Of a stretch of 64,000 nucleotides of DNA, positions 61,087 to 64,000 are shown one piece after another (the first letter of the stretch is position 1; each line of letters begins with the position of its first letter). Made by a program: the position numbers and the translations under genes. The notes beneath the pieces are model-generated. The model saw nothing but the letters and a program-made list of their open reading frames with translations, did no database searches and was not told where the DNA came from. The stretch comes from Pedobacter insulae (GTDB taxonomy: Bacteria > Bacteroidota > Bacteroidia > Sphingobacteriales > Sphingobacteriaceae): NCBI RefSeq assembly GCF_900113525.1, contig NZ_FOPP01000002.1:62001-126000 (forward strand). The letters are read 5' to 3'.

Positions 61087-61749
61087 TTAATGTCTTTGTT
61101 TTGGATTATTTCTTTGTTGCGGACGGCCATTATTGTTTTGGCGACCTTTATTGTTATTCCTGCCTCGATTATTGTTATTCGAACGTGCTGGAGCTGGTCT
61201 AAACTCAACTTTTTGCAAGTTTACGTTTTCTTCCAATACTAAATTTCCTCCCGAAAGCTCACGTAGGTTTTTAAGAATAACCTCATCAGCAACATTGTCC
61301 TTATTCCATTGCACGTAGGCCATTTTCATGAAATTGGCAATACCTTGAACCATCGCTGCTTTACGTTCAGGATGTTCTTCTTCCATTGTTTTGGCAATCA
61401 GCTTCTCAACAGTTTTACCATAATGTTTATAGGTAATTCTTTGCTGTGGATAACCGATGTGCTCAGGCTTAAATTGAGCGGCTTCCGGTAAGGGTTTAGG
61501 GTAGGGACTGTCTACGTCAATTTTATAATCAGAAATAATATGCAAATGGTCCCAGAGTTTATGCTTAAAATCGGCCACATCCCGTAAATGAGGGTTCAAA
61601 AAACCCATTAAATCTATAACGGCTTGCGCGTATTTATTGCGTTCTTCTTTTGTTGGCAAGTCGATAATGTACTTAACCATGTTTTGTACATTACGGCCAT
61701 ACTCTGCCAAAATTAAATCACTTCGTGTAGTATTATAATCGAAATTCAT
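61087..61749 (-). CDS. DUF4290 protein
   Basis: 220 residues. DYNTTRSDLILAEYGRNVQNMV, LPTKEERNKYAQAVIDLM and NPHLRDVADFKHKLWDHLHIISDY are the conserved helical core of DUF4290, which as far as I know is confined to Bacteroidota. The C-terminal 35 residues are low-complexity Asn/Arg/Gly/Gln (NNNNRGRNNNKGRQNNN), a possible RNA-binding tail. It is linked to murA. Function is unknown. Confidence 0.85.
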   Translation of the reverse strand: MNFDYNTTRSDLILAEYGRNVQNMVKYIIDLPTKEERNKYAQAVIDLMGFLNPHLRDVADFKHKLWDHLHIISDYKIDVDSPYPKPLPEAAQFKPEHIGYPQQRITYKHYGKTVEKLIAKTMEEEHPERKAAMVQGIANFMKMAYVQWNKDNVADEVILKNLRELSGGNLVLEENVNLQKVEFRPAPARSNNNNRGRNNNKGRQNNNGRPQQRNNPKQRH

Positions 61750-61938
61750 GATGGATTTTGCTTAAATATAAAATTAAAAATCTATTGCAAAAGCATTATG
61801 AATTAACCGGAATAGAAAAATAGCTTGTTAGGAGAACTAAATCTATGTTTTCTCAAGGAATATTACGGTTAAGAGTTCATCGAAATGAACAATTGCATTA
61901 CAAATATACGGTTAATTTACTTATAAAGAAAGCATTTT

Positions 61939-64000
61939 TTACTTCACAATTCTCAACTTTGCAAATTTCAATAGCAATTGTTTGTTCCCCAAGCCCTGGA
62001 AGAATACAGTAGCCTTAACATCTGGCAACATACCTTCTAAGTTAACAATCTTCCCAAAACCGAATTTTTCATGTTCAACATCCATTCCATTCTGAAACTC
62101 ATTAGCTGCATTCGGTGTGAAACCGGCAGTTGGTATGTGGGCTTTTGGAAGAATGGAAGTTGTTTTTGGTCTAATGATGGCCGCGCTGCTGGCGGGACTA
62201 GTAATTTTTGGTTTCCCGACGGATTCACGTTGCTGGGTCCAACTTTTACGTTCATTGTCAAAACTATTTTCGCCAAAACTGCTTCTCGCTGGTTTTACAA
62301 CCTCGAGTTCCAGGTAGGATGGGTTAATTTCATTGATAAAACGACTAGGTTCACAAGAAGTTAATGTTCCCCAACGATATCGTGAGGTAGCGTAGGTTAA
62401 GGTTAATTTTTTTTCTGCACGGGTTATTGCTACATAAAACAATCGTCTTTCTTCTTCTAAATCTGTTCTGGAGGTTAACGACATCTGCGAGGGAAAAAGA
62501 TTTTCTTCCAAACCCACAACAAATACATTTTTAAACTCCAGACCTTTAGCAGAGTGAATCGTCATTAATGAGACAGTATCTGCATCTTTATCGTTCTGGC
62601 GGTCATCGTTTGTTAATAAAGCAATGTCTTGCATAAAAATGGCCAAGCTACGGTCTTCTATATCTTCGCGTTCAGCAAATTCTTTAATCCCATTCAGTAG
62701 CTCCTGTATATTCTCATATCTACTTCGGCCTTCCACGCTATCATCGATGTGTAATTCTTTTAAAATTCCCGAATGTTGGGCAATATATAACGCAGTGTCA
62801 TAAGCGTCCAATTTTTTAGATTCAGCTGCAAAACTTTGGATCATAACTGCAAAATCATTTAACTGATTTGCAATTCTACCTTGGACATATTGTTGCGGAT
62901 GACAAATTACCTGCCACATGGTTGTATCATGTTGGTCGGCCGCCGCGGAAATTTTCTCAACCGTGGTATCACCTAAGCCACGACGGGGATAATTAATAAC
63001 TCTTTTTATCGCTTCTTCATCAGCAGGATTAAAGGTTAACCGGAAATAAGCAATGAGATCTTTTACCTCTTTTCGTTGATAAAATGACAGCCCACCATAA
63101 ATTTTGTACGGCACATTTAATTTTCTCAAGGCTTCTTCCATTGCCCTGCTTTGGGCATTGGTGCGATATAAGATGGCAAAATCTTTATGCGCGAGCCCTT
63201 TATTTAACCGATCTTGAACAATTGCCTCAGCAACTAATTTTCCCTCTTCATTATCCGTAAAGGCACGTGAAACCTTAATACGATCACCTTTCTCATTATC
63301 AGAAAATACATTTTTCTCGAGCTGGTTCTTGTTGTTCGCAATAATGCTATTTGCAACTTCGACGATGTTTTGAGTGGAACGGTAATTCTGTTCTAACTTA
63401 TATACTTTTAAATCAGGGTAATCCCTTTCAAAGTTTAGGATATTTTGAATGTTTGCCCCCCGGAAAGCATAGATACTTTGGGCATCATCACCTACTACAC
63501 AAATATTTTGGTAGGCGGCTGCTAACTTTTTTACTATAGTGTATTGAGAAAAATTGGTATCCTGATACTCATCGACCATTAAATACCTAAACTTTTGCTG
63601 ATACTTATTTAGTACATCAGGGTGGTTTTTTAACAGAACGTTGGTTTTAAATAATAGATCATCAAAATCCATCGCCCCTGCTTTGTAGCAGCGTTTAGCA
63701 TAGGTTTCATAAATTAAGCCTAAAAGGGGACGCTTGTTGCCGATGTCTTCTGCTTGGATTTGATCATTTTCTAAATATTCAGTAGCAGAAACCAAGTTGT
63801 TTTTAGCGGAGGAAATGCGATTAAAAACGATGTTTGCGGCGTACAGTTTGTCATCCAACTGCATTTCTTTCAAAATTGTACGGATTAGGCTTTTGCTATC
63901 GTCAGTGTCGTAGATCGTAAAATTAGATGGATAACCTATTTTCTCCGCCTCTACGCGTAAAATTTTAGCAAATACAGAGTGAAAAGTCCCCATCCAAATG
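61939..64000 (-). CDS. UvrD/PcrA-family DNA helicase (5' end outside window)
   Basis: About 687 codons are visible; the frame stays open past 63993 to the window end, reading IWMGTFHSVFAK, which is motif Ia, so roughly the first 100 residues including the P-loop are missing. DEYQDTNFSQY (motif II), GDDAQSIYAFRGA (III), YRSTQNI (IV), LMTIHSAKGLEFKNVF (V) and ITRAEKKLTL (VI) are all intact. The end (HEKFGFGKIVNLEG) is the Tudor-like RNA-polymerase-binding domain of PcrA/UvrD. It unwinds DNA 3' to 5' in repair and in removing RecA or stalled polymerase. Confidence 0.92.
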   Translation of the reverse strand, partial: IWMGTFHSVFAKILRVEAEKIGYPSNFTIYDTDDSKSLIRTILKEMQLDDKLYAANIVFNRISSAKNNLVSATEYLENDQIQAEDIGNKRPLLGLIYETYAKRCYKAGAMDFDDLLFKTNVLLKNHPDVLNKYQQKFRYLMVDEYQDTNFSQYTIVKKLAAAYQNICVVGDDAQSIYAFRGANIQNILNFERDYPDLKVYKLEQNYRSTQNIVEVANSIIANNKNQLEKNVFSDNEKGDRIKVSRAFTDNEEGKLVAEAIVQDRLNKGLAHKDFAILYRTNAQSRAMEEALRKLNVPYKIYGGLSFYQRKEVKDLIAYFRLTFNPADEEAIKRVINYPRRGLGDTTVEKISAAADQHDTTMWQVICHPQQYVQGRIANQLNDFAVMIQSFAAESKKLDAYDTALYIAQHSGILKELHIDDSVEGRSRYENIQELLNGIKEFAEREDIEDRSLAIFMQDIALLTNDDRQNDKDADTVSLMTIHSAKGLEFKNVFVVGLEENLFPSQMSLTSRTDLEEERRLFYVAITRAEKKLTLTYATSRYRWGTLTSCEPSRFINEINPSYLELEVVKPARSSFGENSFDNERKSWTQQRESVGKPKITSPASSAAIIRPKTTSILPKAHIPTAGFTPNAANEFQNGMDVEHEKFGFGKIVNLEGMLPDVKATVFFQGLGNKQLLLKFAKLRIVK

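Noticed and set aside
1-64000. Mobile element, prophage, CRISPR or defence island
   Set aside because: No integrase, transposase, phage structural gene, Cas gene, toxin-antitoxin pair or regularly spaced repeats were found; gene content is core metabolism.

Overview
The window is a 64 kb piece of chromosome from an AT-rich, Gram-negative member of the Bacteroidota, most likely Sphingobacteriaceae and Pedobacter-like. The assignment rests on gene families typical of that phylum (DUF4290, the PUR-like DUF3276 protein, a fused SecDF, a long NusB, DUF1573, DUF5362, DUF5522), on the lack of Shine-Dalgarno sequences, and on many matches to the Bacteroidota -7 promoter element TAnnTTTG upstream of genes. 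Genus is inference. It reads as ordinary core genome. I see no rRNA, tRNA, CRISPR array, prophage, transposase or recognisable defence island.

Layout. 1-8.3 kb: a peptidoglycan hydrolase (NamZ family, cut by the window edge), a LolC/E-type permease, truA, DinB and SRPBCC proteins, a secreted ThuA-like protein, an S9 peptidase and two small lipoproteins. 8.3-16.2 kb: a perfect 27-bp inverted repeat, a DEAD-box-like protein with degenerate motifs, a secreted GH2 glycosidase, a class A beta-lactamase-like serine hydrolase, a PUR-like protein and an ABC exporter. 16.2-24.4 kb: leucine dehydrogenase; nusB, DUF1573 and yajC; YbbR-like, coaE, MBL exonuclease, DUF5522 and MarR, tightly packed; facing them a methyltransferase, PAP2 and ZIP operon. 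24.5-32.9 kb: glmM and a cysteine desulfurase, an MBL hydrolase, cydAB, and an accD, amidase and YCII operon on the other strand. 33-43.3 kb: class II aldolase, HMG-CoA-lyase-like and type II NADH dehydrogenase genes, secDF, folA and thyA, a DUF1287 protein and ispE. 43.3-52.8 kb: OsmC, a MetZ-like enzyme, DUF1801, VOC, a large protease/propeller/barrel protein, and tgt, LptG-type permease and DMT transporter genes. 52.9-64 kb: glycosyltransferase, rsmG, a BlaI-M56 signalling pair with two operator-like sites, dprA, cystathionine beta-synthase, murA, DUF4290 and a UvrD/PcrA helicase cut by the window edge.

The genes mostly serve envelope building (glmM, murA, NamZ, amidase, LptG and LolE types, secDF, yajC), respiration (cydAB, NDH-2), cofactor, nucleotide and sulfur metabolism, and translation or tRNA modification. 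The best candidates for less-described biology are the M56 sensor protease with two TonB-plug-like modules, the metalloprotease-propeller-barrel protein, the pseudo-helicase, a Tgt lacking its zinc cysteines, a MurA with Asp for the catalytic Cys, and several short repeats in promoter regions. In several genes promoter-like boxes decide the start codon, and in four they suggest (near-)leaderless mRNAs.
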